The notes under the pieces were generated by a model that saw only the letters and a program-made list of their open reading frames with translations, did no database searches and was not told the origin of the DNA. A stretch of 64,000 bases of DNA from contig NZ_JANZXB010000011.1 in NCBI RefSeq assembly GCF_025371035.1, positions 1 to 64,000 on the forward strand, read 5' to 3'. Positions 1 to 9,769 of the stretch are shown here, in pieces. Within the stretch, counting starts at the first letter, position 1; the number at the start of each line of letters is the position of its first letter. This DNA is from Sphingomonas sp. LC-1. Its GTDB lineage: Bacteria; Pseudomonadota; Alphaproteobacteria; Sphingomonadales; Sphingomonadaceae. The position numbers were made by a program, and so were the translations under genes.

Positions 1-134
1 GGCAACACTTCATCAACCCCGTTCCCAGGGCCCCAAGTGCGCCGATCTGTCGTGACTGCATCGGTCAGTCGTTGCGACCACCGCTGCGGTGAAACCCCTC
101 TAGGCTCACCCTCACATGCGGTCAACACCTATTT

Positions 135-698
135 TCACACCAATGTCTTTTTTGCGGGTCGCCAGTTCCGGTGGCCGATTATCGCAAGGCCGATCATCAC
201 CGCATACAGGCCTGCGGTCAGCGCCAATCCCTTGAACAGGAACATGCCGACATACACGACGTCCACCACGATCCAGAGCAGCCAGCTTTCACGATAACGG
301 CGCGCCGTCCAGAATTGCGCGACCAGACTGAAGCTGCTGAGCGTTGCGTCCATCCAGGGTAATGCCGCGTTGGTGTGATGGCTGGTAAACCATCCGATCA
401 GCAGAGCACCCGAGGCACCGACGGCCAAACCCGCAACAGCTCGCAGTGGGGAAAGCCGAATCACGGCTACGGCCCCTTCGTCGCGTTTTCCACGGCTCCA
501 GACGATCCAGCCATATAGAATGCCAACGCCGAACACCGCCTGCAGCGCCATATCCGCATAAAGCCGAACGTCGAGGAAGAGCTTAAAGTACAAGGCGCAG
601 GCGACGAGGTTGAGTGGCCAGCAGAACACATTCCGACGGGCGGTCAGCCAGATCGCCAGGAAGCTGATCGCCACGGCCGCGATCTCGAGCGCCGACAT
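135..698 (-). CDS. pnuT: PnuT-like (PnuC family) thiamine permease
   Basis: A 187-residue polytopic inner-membrane protein of the PnuC family of facilitators, which import vitamins that a cytoplasmic kinase then traps. It has about seven hydrophobic segments and the family-type N-terminal stretch WLTARRNVFCWPLNL. I start it at the ATG at 698 because that ATG overlaps the TGA of the upstream phosphotransferase (TGATG), which implies translational coupling. PnuC itself takes nicotinamide riboside. Here the operon begins with a TPP riboswitch and a TonB receptor, so thiamine (the PnuT subfamily) is the likely substrate. The family assignment is from sequence; the substrate is inferred from context. 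Confidence 0.88.
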   Translation of the reverse strand: MSALEIAAVAISFLAIWLTARRNVFCWPLNLVACALYFKLFLDVRLYADMALQAVFGVGILYGWIVWSRGKRDEGAVAVIRLSPLRAVAGLAVGASGALLIGWFTSHHTNAALPWMDATLSSFSLVAQFWTARRYRESWLLWIVVDVVYVGMFLFKGLALTAGLYAVMIGLAIIGHRNWRPAKKTLV

Positions 699-1858
699 CA
701 GTCGTTCCGGCCCTGGCTGATCTGATGCAGGAAATCCCGGCCCGCCAGCGACAAAAACCATTCGGCGTGACCCAGCAGATACCCCTCCCAAGCGAGTGAT
801 GCTCCATGGGTATCGCCGACCACAGCGGTGAAATAATCGATCTCGGATAGGGCGAACTCGATATGCACCAATGGTAGCAGCCTGATGGCCGCCATGATGA
901 CGTCGGCACTTCGAGGCGCTACCGCCTCATATCCCGCGATCAGCGATCGCGCCGCTGCCGGGTCCGCGATGTCGTCGCCTCCCCGAGTCCCCAATTCCAG
1001 CCAAGCAAAGCCCGTTCGTTCGATCGCGATTGCCAGATCATGGGCGGCACAGCTCCGATCAGCCAGTCCGAAGTCGAACATGCATTCCACCGCCCCATCC
1101 GCTGCCCATAGGAGATTCGACGGATGCCAGTCATTATGGGTCCATAAGCCCGCCTGACGTGAGACGATCTGCGCGAGCCCACCCGCGGACGCAGCAAACA
1201 GCCGCGAAAGCTCCGCCCGCCAAGGCCGCCTCGCAAAGAAAGCGGCCAATGCGGGATGGGACCGGATATAGGCATCGACAGCCGCGATCGGATCCGTGGC
1301 CGACAGAATTCCGAAGCTGGCGACCAAGGGCTGGCCCATCCGTGGCGGGGCACCATAGTCGCGCGATGCGTGATGCAGCCGGGCAAGGGCAGCCCCGGCT
1401 GCATAAGCGTGATCATAGGACAGGAACGGGGTCCAGGAGGGGCGGTCGCAATACAGATCTTCCCCCGGCGCCTGACGATGGAGTTCGTACGTCCACTCCC
1501 CCATCGCGACCGCGCTCGTCCCCTGCCCCGTACGCAATATTCCGGGCACCGGCATCCCGGCAGCCGCGAGATGGGCGATGAAAGCATGTTCCTCGGCCAG
1601 CCCCGCGATAGACCGCACGCGACGATCATGACGCTTGAGCAGAAGTGCGTCGCCCGTCGTATCGATCAGCGTCGCGGCGGAAAAGGGACGCGGCGAGTGC
1701 CAGCGCAAAGCTTCGATCCGACCCGCGTCCGGATAGCACGCCAGCACCGCCGCCGCTTCGTCCGGCGTGATCGCGGGCCAGACAGGGGCTTCCAGAGCGA
1801 GCCCCATGCCATGAACCTGGTGGCTGACATGCGCATCCCTGGAAACGGTCACCGTCAA
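698..1858 (-). CDS. APH-family phosphotransferase, probable thiamine kinase
   Basis: An aminoglycoside-phosphotransferase/choline-kinase-fold enzyme. The Brenner-type catalytic motif HNDWHPSNLLW is at residues 241-251 and the metal-binding MFDFGLAD at about 260-267. It sits between a TonB receptor and a PnuT-like permease in an operon headed by a TPP riboswitch, so the likely job is phosphorylating imported thiamine (or a precursor) to trap it in the cytoplasm. The start is uncertain. The TTG at 1858 abuts and overlaps the receptor's TGA. The ATG at 1807 is the conservative alternative and gives 369 residues. It is not closely recognisable as E. coli ThiK, so no symbol is given. Confidence 0.85.
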   Translation of the reverse strand: MTVTVSRDAHVSHQVHGMGLALEAPVWPAITPDEAAAVLACYPDAGRIEALRWHSPRPFSAATLIDTTGDALLLKRHDRRVRSIAGLAEEHAFIAHLAAAGMPVPGILRTGQGTSAVAMGEWTYELHRQAPGEDLYCDRPSWTPFLSYDHAYAAGAALARLHHASRDYGAPPRMGQPLVASFGILSATDPIAAVDAYIRSHPALAAFFARRPWRAELSRLFAASAGGLAQIVSRQAGLWTHNDWHPSNLLWAADGAVECMFDFGLADRSCAAHDLAIAIERTGFAWLELGTRGGDDIADPAAARSLIAGYEAVAPRSADVIMAAIRLLPLVHIEFALSEIDYFTAVVGDTHGASLAWEGYLLGHAEWFLSLAGRDFLHQISQGRND

Positions 1859-4165
1859 AACCCGCGCGAGACGGTTGCCACGACAGCCGCGCCGCCGCCG
1901 ATATAATAAGCGGGGGCACTGCCCGTGACGATCGTGCCACCGCGTCCGACGACGTCGCGGGCGTTGGTGCTGACCGACTGCACGCCTGAGAGGACATGCG
2001 GGTCGGTCACGTTGATCGCGTTGAGGCGCAGATCGGTACGCTTGCCGTCCAGCAAAGCCGCAAGGTGAACGCCGATCGCCAGATCGAGCGTCGCATAGCC
2101 CTTGATGCTCTCGTCATTCATGAAGGTCGCATATTGGCGGCCGACATATTTGCCCGCGATGCTGCCGAAGACCAGTCCATCGTCATAGGTGCCACCGCCG
2201 CCGAGTTGCAGCGTCGGGCTCGATACCGCGCGCTTGCCCCGCGTCGGCAGATAATCCGCGCCGACGGGCAGATCGTCATCAATCCGCGCCCGCAGATACT
2301 CGCCCGAGACATAGACACTGACGCCCTTGGCGGGACGATAGTCGATCTCGGCGTCGAGGCCGTAAGAGGTCTGCCCCCCCGGCGTTCAGCGTCGAATTGA
2401 CCTGCGCACCGCCAATGTCGACGACCGTCGCGAGTTGCCGGTTGCGGAACTTATAGTGAAAGCCGGTCACCGAGGCCGACAGGCTGGGGCCGATATAGCG
2501 ATAGCCCAATTCCTGAGAGACCGAATATTCGTTTTTCAGCGCGTCGCTCCCGCGCGTCGAGACCATGCCGCCATCATAAAGGTCATAAAGCGTGAATTCA
2601 TTGGGCGTTCGGAAGTTCGTCGTGACGTTGGCAAACAACTGCTGCCGGTCGTCGATCGCATAATGGACGGCGGCGCGCGGCAAAGCGGCAAAGCTGTCGC
2701 TGCGAACGCGGGTCTGCGGCCCAGGCAGATAATTACGACCATTGCGAAGCAGATTGACGCCCTTGAAGCCCATGTCGAGCGTGAGACGCGGCGTAAGTGC
2801 GATGCTGTCGGCCAGGAAAAAGCTCTTCGTGACAGTGACGGTGCGCTGGTTTTCATAGGCGAGCAGCCGGCCGTCGGCGGTGCGGATCGCCTTGCTGCGA
2901 TATCCCCATTGGTCGATGGGATGCCCGTCCGCGCCGACCGACGTATAGGTCTGGGTAACGCGGTCCGTTCCATAGTCGAACCACAGGCCCGCTGTGAGCC
3001 GGTGGATGCCGGCCTGCAATGTCAGCTTGCTGACATTGCCAATCCGCATCTGATCGCCGGTGTAATTGCCCAGGACCGTGGCGACGCCGTCCACCGCCCC
3101 CGGCAGTGAAATAGGTGCGCCAAGCTCTTCATCGCCAAGGAAGTTGCCGGTGGTCGAAAGCTGCGTGCCGTAAGGCGAATTGCCGTATCCGAATTGCAGA
3201 TAGGTCGTGCTGTCGAGCGTCAGGCGATCGTTCAGCGTCACATGCACCGGTGCCGAGGCGTAAAGATTGCGGAACGGCGCCCGGTATAGTCGCCAGTAAC
3301 CGGTGTTTCCCGGGCTGTAGCGCGCATCATAGTTGAACCCGCGCCCCTTTGCCTCCCACTCGGCCAAGGTCGGGCTGGGATAGGTCGAGGAATTGGCGTT
3401 ATTATACGACAGGGCCAGACTGGCACGGTTGCCGTCACCCCATTCCCGAAGCAGCTTGGCATCCACATGCTGCCGCGTGTCAAACCCCGCACCCCGCCAA
3501 TTGTCCGCGCGCGTGTTGGAATAGGACAAAAACGCCTTCCATCCGGTGCTGCCGATCGTCCCCGTATCAAGCCGGACGAACAGGCGGCGCAGCGCATAGG
3601 CACCGAGCGACAGATCGGCAAGCGCCTGGCGCGTGTCCTTGGGATCGTCGAGCGTCAGCGACAACAAGCCCCCCGCCCCGCCGACCGTCGGCGAGTCGAT
3701 ATCCACCGACCCTTGGGCCAGCGCGATCTTCCGCAGATTTTCCGGATCTGCGAATTGCGACGGATAGGCGTAGTAATAGCCGATGTCATTTTGCGGCGCG
3801 CCCTCCATCAGCACCCCGATCTCATCCTGGCCCAGCCCGCGAAGGGTCAGGCTGGAGCTGGTCGAAAGACCGTAAGGATCGCTGGAGGCGACGTTCGCAC
3901 CGGGCAACAGCGTCACGAGCTGAAACGCGTTGAGGGTCGGGGCCTGCTTGACGATGAAGTCGCTGGAAATCGCGCTTACCGCCTTGGGCTCGGTCTGATC
4001 GGGGAGCAGCCCCTCGGGATCGCGGTGACCGATCACGCGAATGTCGCTTCGGGCCTCGGCCGCCTGCTGTGCCGAAGCGGTGCCGGGAAGCATCAGCCAT
4101 GCCGAGCACAGCACAACCGTACTGCACCGAGACATCATTCGACCGCGCACATTCATAATCGGCAT
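1855..4165 (-). pseudogene. TonB-dependent receptor for thiamine, frameshifted
   Basis: An outer-membrane TonB-dependent receptor (signal peptide ending near TASAQ, plug domain, beta-barrel) interrupted by one frameshift. The frame from the ATG at 4165 reads good receptor sequence as far as NSTLNAGG, then runs out of frame to a stop at 2279. The barrel resumes in the next frame as QTSYGLDAEIDYRPAKG and ends at the stop at 1855 (VATVSRGF). The switch falls in a run of seven G on the coding strand (2374-2380); six G would restore a single reading frame of about 770 residues. It lies directly behind the TPP riboswitch and ahead of a kinase and PnuT, so thiamine uptake across the outer membrane is the inferred role. 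The lesion could be a homopolymer sequencing error or phase-variable slippage. An AGG-type ribosome site (TGAGGCG) precedes the ATG. Confidence 0.88.
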
Positions 4166-4205
4166 CGCCTCAGGTCCACTTCACATGAAGGGACGACGGA
4201 GGAGC

Positions 4206-4306
4206 CGTCACCCCTCCCTACGCCGGTATGATCCGGATCAGGTTCTACGGGTCACGGGCTGCTGCCCATCTCTCAACCGCGCATCAGCGGTCCCCCGGGG
4301 ATGCCG
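4206..4306 (-). promoter_or_regulatory. TPP riboswitch (THI element)
   Basis: Read on the minus strand, this leader has the hallmark TPP aptamer blocks. There is a GGTTGAGAG segment (TGAGA motif), then ACCCGTAGAACCTGATCC, then GGATCATACCGGCGTAGGGA. The conserved CCTGATC and GCGTAGGGA blocks are almost textbook. It ends about 40 bases ahead of the receptor start. A short hairpin (GACGG / CCGTC with a CTCCT loop, about 4190-4210) follows the aptamer and may take part in expression control by pairing with ribosome-site-like sequence. TPP binding would be expected to switch the thiamine uptake operon off. Confidence 0.93.
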
Positions 4307-4350
4307 CCGTCTAGGCCGTTCCGGCGTCCATGCAAACGGTTATTGCCGAC

Positions 4351-6300
4351 CTATTTGAGAAGCGTGATAAGCCCATCCATCGAATAGGGCTTGCGCAGCA
4401 GTCGAAAGCCATGGTTCGCCTGTTCGACAAGAACATGGCTATAGCCGCTGGTCAGAACCGTTTCGAGATCGGGCCAGCGCGTCGCCACGGCCTTGGCCAG
4501 TTCCAGCCCGCTCATACCGGGCATCACGACATCACTGAAGACGAGGTCGAATTTCTCGGCCGATGTCTCCAACAACGCCAATGCCGCCTCACCGCTTTTC
4601 ACCCAGGTCACCACCTGTCCGATTTCCTGCAGCAGATCGCGGGCGAACTGACCCACCACGTCATTGTCTTCGACCAACAGCACGCGGTGGGTCGTCAGCT
4701 TCGCCCGTCTTTTCTGCAGGGCCGAAGCTCTGGCAGAAATCTCTTCCGGCTTTGCGAGCGGCAGATAGAGCGTGAAGGCGGTGCCCATTCCGATCCGACT
4801 ATCCACATCGACCTCGCCGTTCGACTGCTTGGCGAAACCATGCACCTGGCTGAGACCCAACCCGGTCCCCTTCTCAAGACCCTTTGTGGTGAAAAAGGGT
4901 TCGAAGATATGGCCGAGCGTCTCGGGCGCGATGCCGGCACCATTGTCCGCAACGCGCACCGCGACAAACCGCCCTGCCCCCGGCCCATGTCCACGGACGG
5001 CGGGCACTCCTTCGACGAGTGAGGCGGCAATGTCGAGCGTCCCGCCCGATGGCATCGCATCGCGCGCATTGATGACGAGGTTCAACAGCGCCGTCTCAAA
5101 CTGGTTGGGGTCCGCGCTGACGATCGCATCCTCACTCACGCCGATCGTCACCGTGATGGCCGCCCCCACACTCGTTTCGATGATCGGTCGCATCGCCGCG
5201 ATCCGCGCCGCGACATCGAAAATCTCAGGCTTGAGCGGTTGTCGCCGAGCAAATGCCAGCAACTGCGATGTCAGGGCCGCCGCACGGTCGGCCGTGTCGG
5301 AAATCGCATCGAGATAGCGTTGCCGCTTTTCCGGTGCCAGACTAGGCATTTTGAGCAGGTCGACCGAAGAGCGGATGACGGTCAGCAAATTGTTAAAATC
5401 GTGCGCGACGCCGCCGGTAAGCCGACCCACCGCCTCCATCTTCTGCGCCTGCGCCATCGCTTCGCGGGCGCGCTCGACCTCCTTTTGCGCCGCCCAGCGC
5501 TCGGTCAGGTCGCGGGTGATCTTGGCGAAGCCGATCAACCTGCCGCTCTCGTCGTGGATCGGATCAATCAACACGCCGGCACGAAAGCGGGTACCGTCCT
5601 TGCGGACCCGCCAGGCCTCGGTCTCGAACTTGCCAGCCTCGCGCGCGATACGGAGAGCACGTTCGGGTTCGCCCGCCTGCCGATCCTCCTCGGTATAGAA
5701 GCGCGAGAAATGTTCGCCGACAATCTCCACTGCGCCATAGCCCTTGATCGCGGCCGCGCCCGGATTCCAGTTCGTGACCCGCCCATCCGCATCGAGCATA
5801 TAGACGGCATAGTCCTTCACCCCCTCGACGAGCAGGCGGAAACGCTGTTCGCTCTGTTCCAGCGCGCGCCGCGCCTCCAGCTTGTCGGTGATGTCGCGGG
5901 TGACCTTGGCGAAACCGATCAGGCCCCCTTCGTCATCGATGACGGGATCGATGACGACGCTGGTCCAGAAGCGTGTGCCGTCCTTGCGGACCCGCCAGCC
6001 CTCCGCCTCGAAGGTCCCGGTCGATGCGGCGGTGGCCAGGGCCCGCTCCGGCAGGTTAACCGCACGGTCCTCTTCGGTATAGAAACGCGAGAAATGCTGG
6101 CCGATAATTTCGTCGGCGGAATAGCCCTTGAACCGCTCCGCCCCGGCATTCCAGCTCGCGACATAGCCGTCGCGGTCAAGCAGATAGATTGCGTAATCCT
6201 TCACGGCGTTGACGAGCAATTCGGCACGGCGATGGGAATTCAGCCGGGTAAGGCCCTGGTGATCCAAGTCGTTCGTCTCAGCTTTCATCGTTTCGATCAT
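4351..6300 (-). CDS. PAS-PAS hybrid sensor histidine kinase with receiver
   Basis: A 649-residue cytoplasmic hybrid kinase with no transmembrane segment. It has two tandem PAS domains (about 28-140 and 155-268) that closely resemble each other: both carry HFSRFYTEEDR and WRVRKDGTRF, so they probably arose by internal duplication. A HisKA domain follows with the phospho-acceptor in GGVAHDFNNLL (His300). Next is a HATPase_c domain with an N-box NARDAMP and glycine-rich GLGLSQVHGFAKQSNG. The C-terminal receiver has the phospho-acceptor Asp590 in VFSDVVMPGMSG. The paired PAS domains suggest sensing of a small ligand, redox state or light; I cannot tell which. No response regulator gene is adjacent, so signalling probably goes through the fused receiver and a phosphotransfer partner elsewhere. 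The ATG at 6288 is an alternative start. Confidence 0.93.
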   Translation of the reverse strand: MIETMKAETNDLDHQGLTRLNSHRRAELLVNAVKDYAIYLLDRDGYVASWNAGAERFKGYSADEIIGQHFSRFYTEEDRAVNLPERALATAASTGTFEAEGWRVRKDGTRFWTSVVIDPVIDDEGGLIGFAKVTRDITDKLEARRALEQSEQRFRLLVEGVKDYAVYMLDADGRVTNWNPGAAAIKGYGAVEIVGEHFSRFYTEEDRQAGEPERALRIAREAGKFETEAWRVRKDGTRFRAGVLIDPIHDESGRLIGFAKITRDLTERWAAQKEVERAREAMAQAQKMEAVGRLTGGVAHDFNNLLTVIRSSVDLLKMPSLAPEKRQRYLDAISDTADRAAALTSQLLAFARRQPLKPEIFDVAARIAAMRPIIETSVGAAITVTIGVSEDAIVSADPNQFETALLNLVINARDAMPSGGTLDIAASLVEGVPAVRGHGPGAGRFVAVRVADNGAGIAPETLGHIFEPFFTTKGLEKGTGLGLSQVHGFAKQSNGEVDVDSRIGMGTAFTLYLPLAKPEEISARASALQKRRAKLTTHRVLLVEDNDVVGQFARDLLQEIGQVVTWVKSGEAALALLETSAEKFDLVFSDVVMPGMSGLELAKAVATRWPDLETVLTSGYSHVLVEQANHGFRLLRKPYSMDGLITLLK

Positions 6301-6417
6301 GGCCCGGCGCGATCGTGTCGAACCTGCGCCGGGGCGATGGAAGCTAATCCTAAGTTACTGCAAAAGGTATGATTTTCTAATTGCTCTAGATTTAGATGCG
6401 GGGGCATGCCCCAGATG

Positions 6418-7548
6418 TCATTGGCGCGGGCCACGCTTTCGCCACGCCGTAACCGCAGCGATCGCAATCGGTACGACACCCATTGGACGCCCCCGACGAA
6501 GCAACGCAAAACCGATCGTTGCGATCGTCCCATTGCCTGCCAGAGCTATCAGCGTGCCGGGCAGTGCAGGGCGTGACGACGTCGGCCGCTGGGGGAGCGC
6601 CCCATGTTCGGGTTCGCCCAACGACGAAGGGCCATCGTCCGGCTCGGCCTTTGTATCGCCCCCCTCACCTTCGACCTGGCGTTCCAGTTCGGCATTCAAC
6701 TCGGCGCCCATCAGAAAGACATAGGCGGTGAGCCATAGCCAAGTCAGCGTCACGATGACCGCGCTCAACGAGCCATAGGTCGCACCGTAATTGCCAAAAT
6801 GCGATACGTAGAACCCAAAGCCCGCCGTGCCGGCCAGCCATAACAGGGTCGCCCCAACCGATCCCGGTGACAGCCATACCCAATGCGGCTGGCGATGATC
6901 GGGCCCGAAGCGGAACAGTACCGCCGCCGCCGTCACGACGAGCAACGCCAGGAGCAGATAGCCCCCGAGCCGAATGGCAACCAGTATGGCCGTCGGCGCA
7001 TTCGGGATCAAACCGCTGAGGAAAGCCAACAACATGGTGGTGCCGATGGCGACGAAGATCAGCAGGACTCCGCCCGCGACGACCGCGAATTGTAGCAGGT
7101 TCAGTCGGACGAAGCCGCGCGTCTCGTTCGTGTCATAGGCAACGTTCAAGCCCGTGATGATGGCCGACGACCCCTTGGTGGCGCCATACCAGGCTAGGAT
7201 CAGGGCCACGACCAGCCCGATACCCTGCTTGTCCTTAGAACTCTCCACCACGGTCAGAAGCTGGTCCGTGATGATCGACGCGGCGTCGTGCGGCAAGGAG
7301 GCGAAGACCCCTTCGACATTTCGCCGTACCGTCTCGGCATCGGCGAACAGGCCGTAGCTCAGGACGACGGCGCCCAGCGTGGGGACGATCGCGGCAAAGA
7401 CATAGAAGGCAATGCCCGCCGCGATGATGCCGACATTGTCGTCCCCCATTTCCTTCCAGGTGCGCTGGAGGATGGCGAACCATCCCCTTGCCGGAACCTG
7501 CAAGGGCGATGGCGCGCCTTCGCCCGCGCGGTGATCGACGACGCTCAT
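6418..7548 (-). CDS. YihY/BrkB family membrane protein
   Basis: A polytopic inner-membrane protein of the YihY/virulence factor BrkB family (formerly misnamed ribonuclease BN). The family signature is visible in the N-terminal GIIAAGIAFYVFAAIVPTL, AWYGATKGSSAII and YGSLSAVIVTLTWLWLTAYVFLMGAELNAELE. It has about six hydrophobic segments. The acidic tail from about residue 290 and a final hydrophobic stretch are less conserved. The ATG at 7548 overlaps the TGA of the AI-2E-type transporter gene (ATGA), so the two are co-translated. The biochemical function of the family is not settled. Confidence 0.92.
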   Translation of the reverse strand: MSVVDHRAGEGAPSPLQVPARGWFAILQRTWKEMGDDNVGIIAAGIAFYVFAAIVPTLGAVVLSYGLFADAETVRRNVEGVFASLPHDAASIITDQLLTVVESSKDKQGIGLVVALILAWYGATKGSSAIITGLNVAYDTNETRGFVRLNLLQFAVVAGGVLLIFVAIGTTMLLAFLSGLIPNAPTAILVAIRLGGYLLLALLVVTAAAVLFRFGPDHRQPHWVWLSPGSVGATLLWLAGTAGFGFYVSHFGNYGATYGSLSAVIVTLTWLWLTAYVFLMGAELNAELERQVEGEGGDTKAEPDDGPSSLGEPEHGALPQRPTSSRPALPGTLIALAGNGTIATIGFALLRRGRPMGVVPIAIAAVTAWRKRGPRQ

Positions 7549-9443
7549 GCTGCCTGCTCCCGGTCTTCATCGGCATAGTCCAGGCAGGCCTCAACCGCCG
7601 CGCCCAGGCTGCCGACATACAGGTTCGCGCCCAGCGTCCGCTGTATCTCGCGATCCGTCAGCGCCGCCTCGCCCTCCGGCCACAGGCCGACCAGGATCGG
7701 GATATTGCCGACGCGCGACCGGATGCGGCGGACCAGATAGCGAAGATGCGATGGCGAGCCGCCGATCTCCAGATAGGAGATGCACACCATCCGCGCGCCA
7801 GTCGCATCCAGCCGGTCGATATTCGCCCGCGATCCCGCCTCGTGCGAGACGCGGTTCACGCCAAATCCCCGCTTCGACAGCAACTGCTCCAGCATGGCGG
7901 TCACGGCATCGTCCAGGACCCCGCGTCCGGCAAGGCACAACACGCTCCCAGCAGTTTGCCAGCCGGCCGGCGCAGACGGAAGCGTGACCGGAGCCGTTTC
8001 CTCGAACCCGACCCTATTGTCGGGAAGCGGCTTCAGCAGGCCTTCGCGCGCTTTCGCGGGGCTGGCCGTATCCTCCTGCAGCCTGAGTTCGTCGACCAGC
8101 ACGAGCATCGAATGGACGACCCGCCCCGCGCGCTCCCGTGTGATCGCCCCCCGCTCGACATCTGCGGCGGCCAGTTTCAAGGCGGCCAACGCCACCTCGT
8201 CATAATAGGCGGTCAGCGACCGCGCGGCGAGTTGGCTCTCCGCCTGTTCCAGCGCCTCGTCGGGATCCTCCGCCAACATACGCTGGTAAAAGCTTTCCAC
8301 CGGGGTCAGCGCCGGCCGATCACCGAGCAGCACGTCCAGAAACTCCAGGCTTGGGATATGCCGCCCCAGCACGACCAGCAGAAGCGTCAACGGCATCGAC
8401 AGGACAAGGCCCACCGGCCCCCAGATCCATGTCCAGAAGACCGCCGCCAGCACGACCGACAGCGGCGAGAGCCCCGTCGAATGGCCGTACAGCAATGGCT
8501 CTATGACATAGCCGATCAACGGCTCCAGGATGAGGAACAGCGCCGCCACCATCCAGACCGTCGACCAGCCCGGATCGGCTCCGGCGGCTACCAGCAGGGG
8601 CAATGCCGCGCCCAGCAACGCACCGATATAGGGCACGAAGCGCAACACCCCCGCCAATATGCCCCATAATGCAGGGACTGGCAGCCCGATAAGCCACAGG
8701 CCCACTCCGACCGTCAGACCGAAACTGGCATTCACCGCGAGTTGCGACAGAAAGTAGCGGCTGAGCCGTGCCCCGGCATCGTCCATGGCCGCCGTCGTGC
8801 GATGAAGATCGGACGAACCAAACAGACGGATCAGGCGATCGCGCAAATCCTCCTTTTGGAGTAGAATGAAGATCGCGACGACCAGCACGATAACGAATGT
8901 CTCGAACGGAGCGACGACGGGGCCCAGATAGCCGCCGATCTCCTCAAGAACAGGGGTCTGCTTCTCGACGATCCGGACGTTCAAGGGGTGGGCTCGCGTG
9001 CCACGCTCGGCATTGGGGTCCGCAATTACGACCGGGGGGGGCGTGTCGGGGCCAAGGAACGGCAATCGCCTGGTCAGAAAACCGGTCGCGCCGTCGATCT
9101 TGGATTGGACGGCCGTGACATAGCCTGGCGCCCTATCCGACAAGGACGCGGCCTGGGTGCCGACCAGCGTGCCGATGCCGCCAAGCACGCCCAGCGCGCA
9201 CAACACCGCCACGAAGATCGCAAAGCCCTTCGGCAACCGAAAACGCCGCAGCAACAGGACGATCGGCGACAGGACGAAGGACAGTAGAACCGCCAATGTA
9301 ATGGGGATCAGCACATCCTTGGCGAGAAAGAGCCCGGCGATCACCACCACCGCCACAGCGAGTCCGAGCAAACCGTCTCGTCCCGGCACCTTGGCCGCCG
9401 CCACGCCCGTTGCCGACGCTGGCCGCCCCATCCCGTCACCCAT
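7545..9443 (-). CDS. AI-2E family transporter with extra C-terminal domain
   Basis: An inner-membrane protein of the AI-2E/PerM (autoinducer exporter-like) family. About eight hydrophobic segments fill residues 25-380, including the family-typical GILAGVLRFVPYIGALLGA and SMPLTLLLVVLG. The first 380 residues match the usual family length. The rest is a soluble tail of about 240 residues whose last 120 alternate hydrophobic beta-strands and helices like a Rossmann-type domain (VLCLAGRGVLDDAV, ARMVCISYLEIGG, NIPILVGLWPEGE). I chose the ATG at 9443 because AAGGGAAAGCG lies just upstream; a GTG at 9473 would add ten residues. It is coupled by a 4-base overlap to the BrkB-family gene. The substrate is unknown. 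Confidence 0.88.
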   Translation of the reverse strand: MGDGMGRPASATGVAAAKVPGRDGLLGLAVAVVVIAGLFLAKDVLIPITLAVLLSFVLSPIVLLLRRFRLPKGFAIFVAVLCALGVLGGIGTLVGTQAASLSDRAPGYVTAVQSKIDGATGFLTRRLPFLGPDTPPPVVIADPNAERGTRAHPLNVRIVEKQTPVLEEIGGYLGPVVAPFETFVIVLVVAIFILLQKEDLRDRLIRLFGSSDLHRTTAAMDDAGARLSRYFLSQLAVNASFGLTVGVGLWLIGLPVPALWGILAGVLRFVPYIGALLGAALPLLVAAGADPGWSTVWMVAALFLILEPLIGYVIEPLLYGHSTGLSPLSVVLAAVFWTWIWGPVGLVLSMPLTLLLVVLGRHIPSLEFLDVLLGDRPALTPVESFYQRMLAEDPDEALEQAESQLAARSLTAYYDEVALAALKLAAADVERGAITRERAGRVVHSMLVLVDELRLQEDTASPAKAREGLLKPLPDNRVGFEETAPVTLPSAPAGWQTAGSVLCLAGRGVLDDAVTAMLEQLLSKRGFGVNRVSHEAGSRANIDRLDATGARMVCISYLEIGGSPSHLRYLVRRIRSRVGNIPILVGLWPEGEAALTDREIQRTLGANLYVGSLGAAVEACLDYADEDREQAA

Positions 9444-9769
9444 TCGCTTTCCCTTCGAAAAGGGCAAACTCACGCTGACCGACTTCGGTCCACGATCATA
9501 TCGGGGTTATGGACATGTGTTGGCATCATCGGATGGAGCGCGATGGGCGGGTCGATCCGCGCCCTGAACAAGCCGACCCTGGCGAGCAGTCAGGCCCGGT
9601 CTGCTCCCTCATTCAAATGGGTGGAGCGCGACCGTCATTTGGTCGAAAATTTCGAACCGAGAAGCACCAGTCGGTCACCCGTCACACCGAACCAGTGCGG
9701 CAGCAGGTTCGGCGGGATGGTTCCATGACCGTCCCGCCGCTCCGACCGTCCGTCCAGAGGGGCAGCGGA
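9444..9769. other. Intergenic, no gene seen
   Basis: Between the transporter start and the metallophosphoesterase stop I see no convincing coding sequence. The left part should hold the transporter promoter. The right end (9703 onward) is the beginning of a block repeated at 41099 and contains a hairpin described separately. Confidence 0.6.
9711..9738. terminator. Hairpin downstream of metallophosphoesterase copy 1
   Basis: GGCGGGA and TCCCGCC pair around an inner GGT/ACC stem, leaving a 6-base loop. There is no clear U-run, so it is at best a weak intrinsic terminator or an mRNA-stabilising hairpin. The same hairpin is conserved behind the second gene copy at 41107-41134. Confidence 0.5.

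Noticed and set aside
3467-4231. A 254-codon plus-strand frame opposite the thiamine receptor
   Set aside because: Antisense to a clear TonB plug domain and running into the riboswitch.
5239-6372. A 377-codon plus-strand frame opposite the hybrid kinase
   Set aside because: Internal repetition in it mirrors the duplicated PAS domains on the other strand; no domain of its own.
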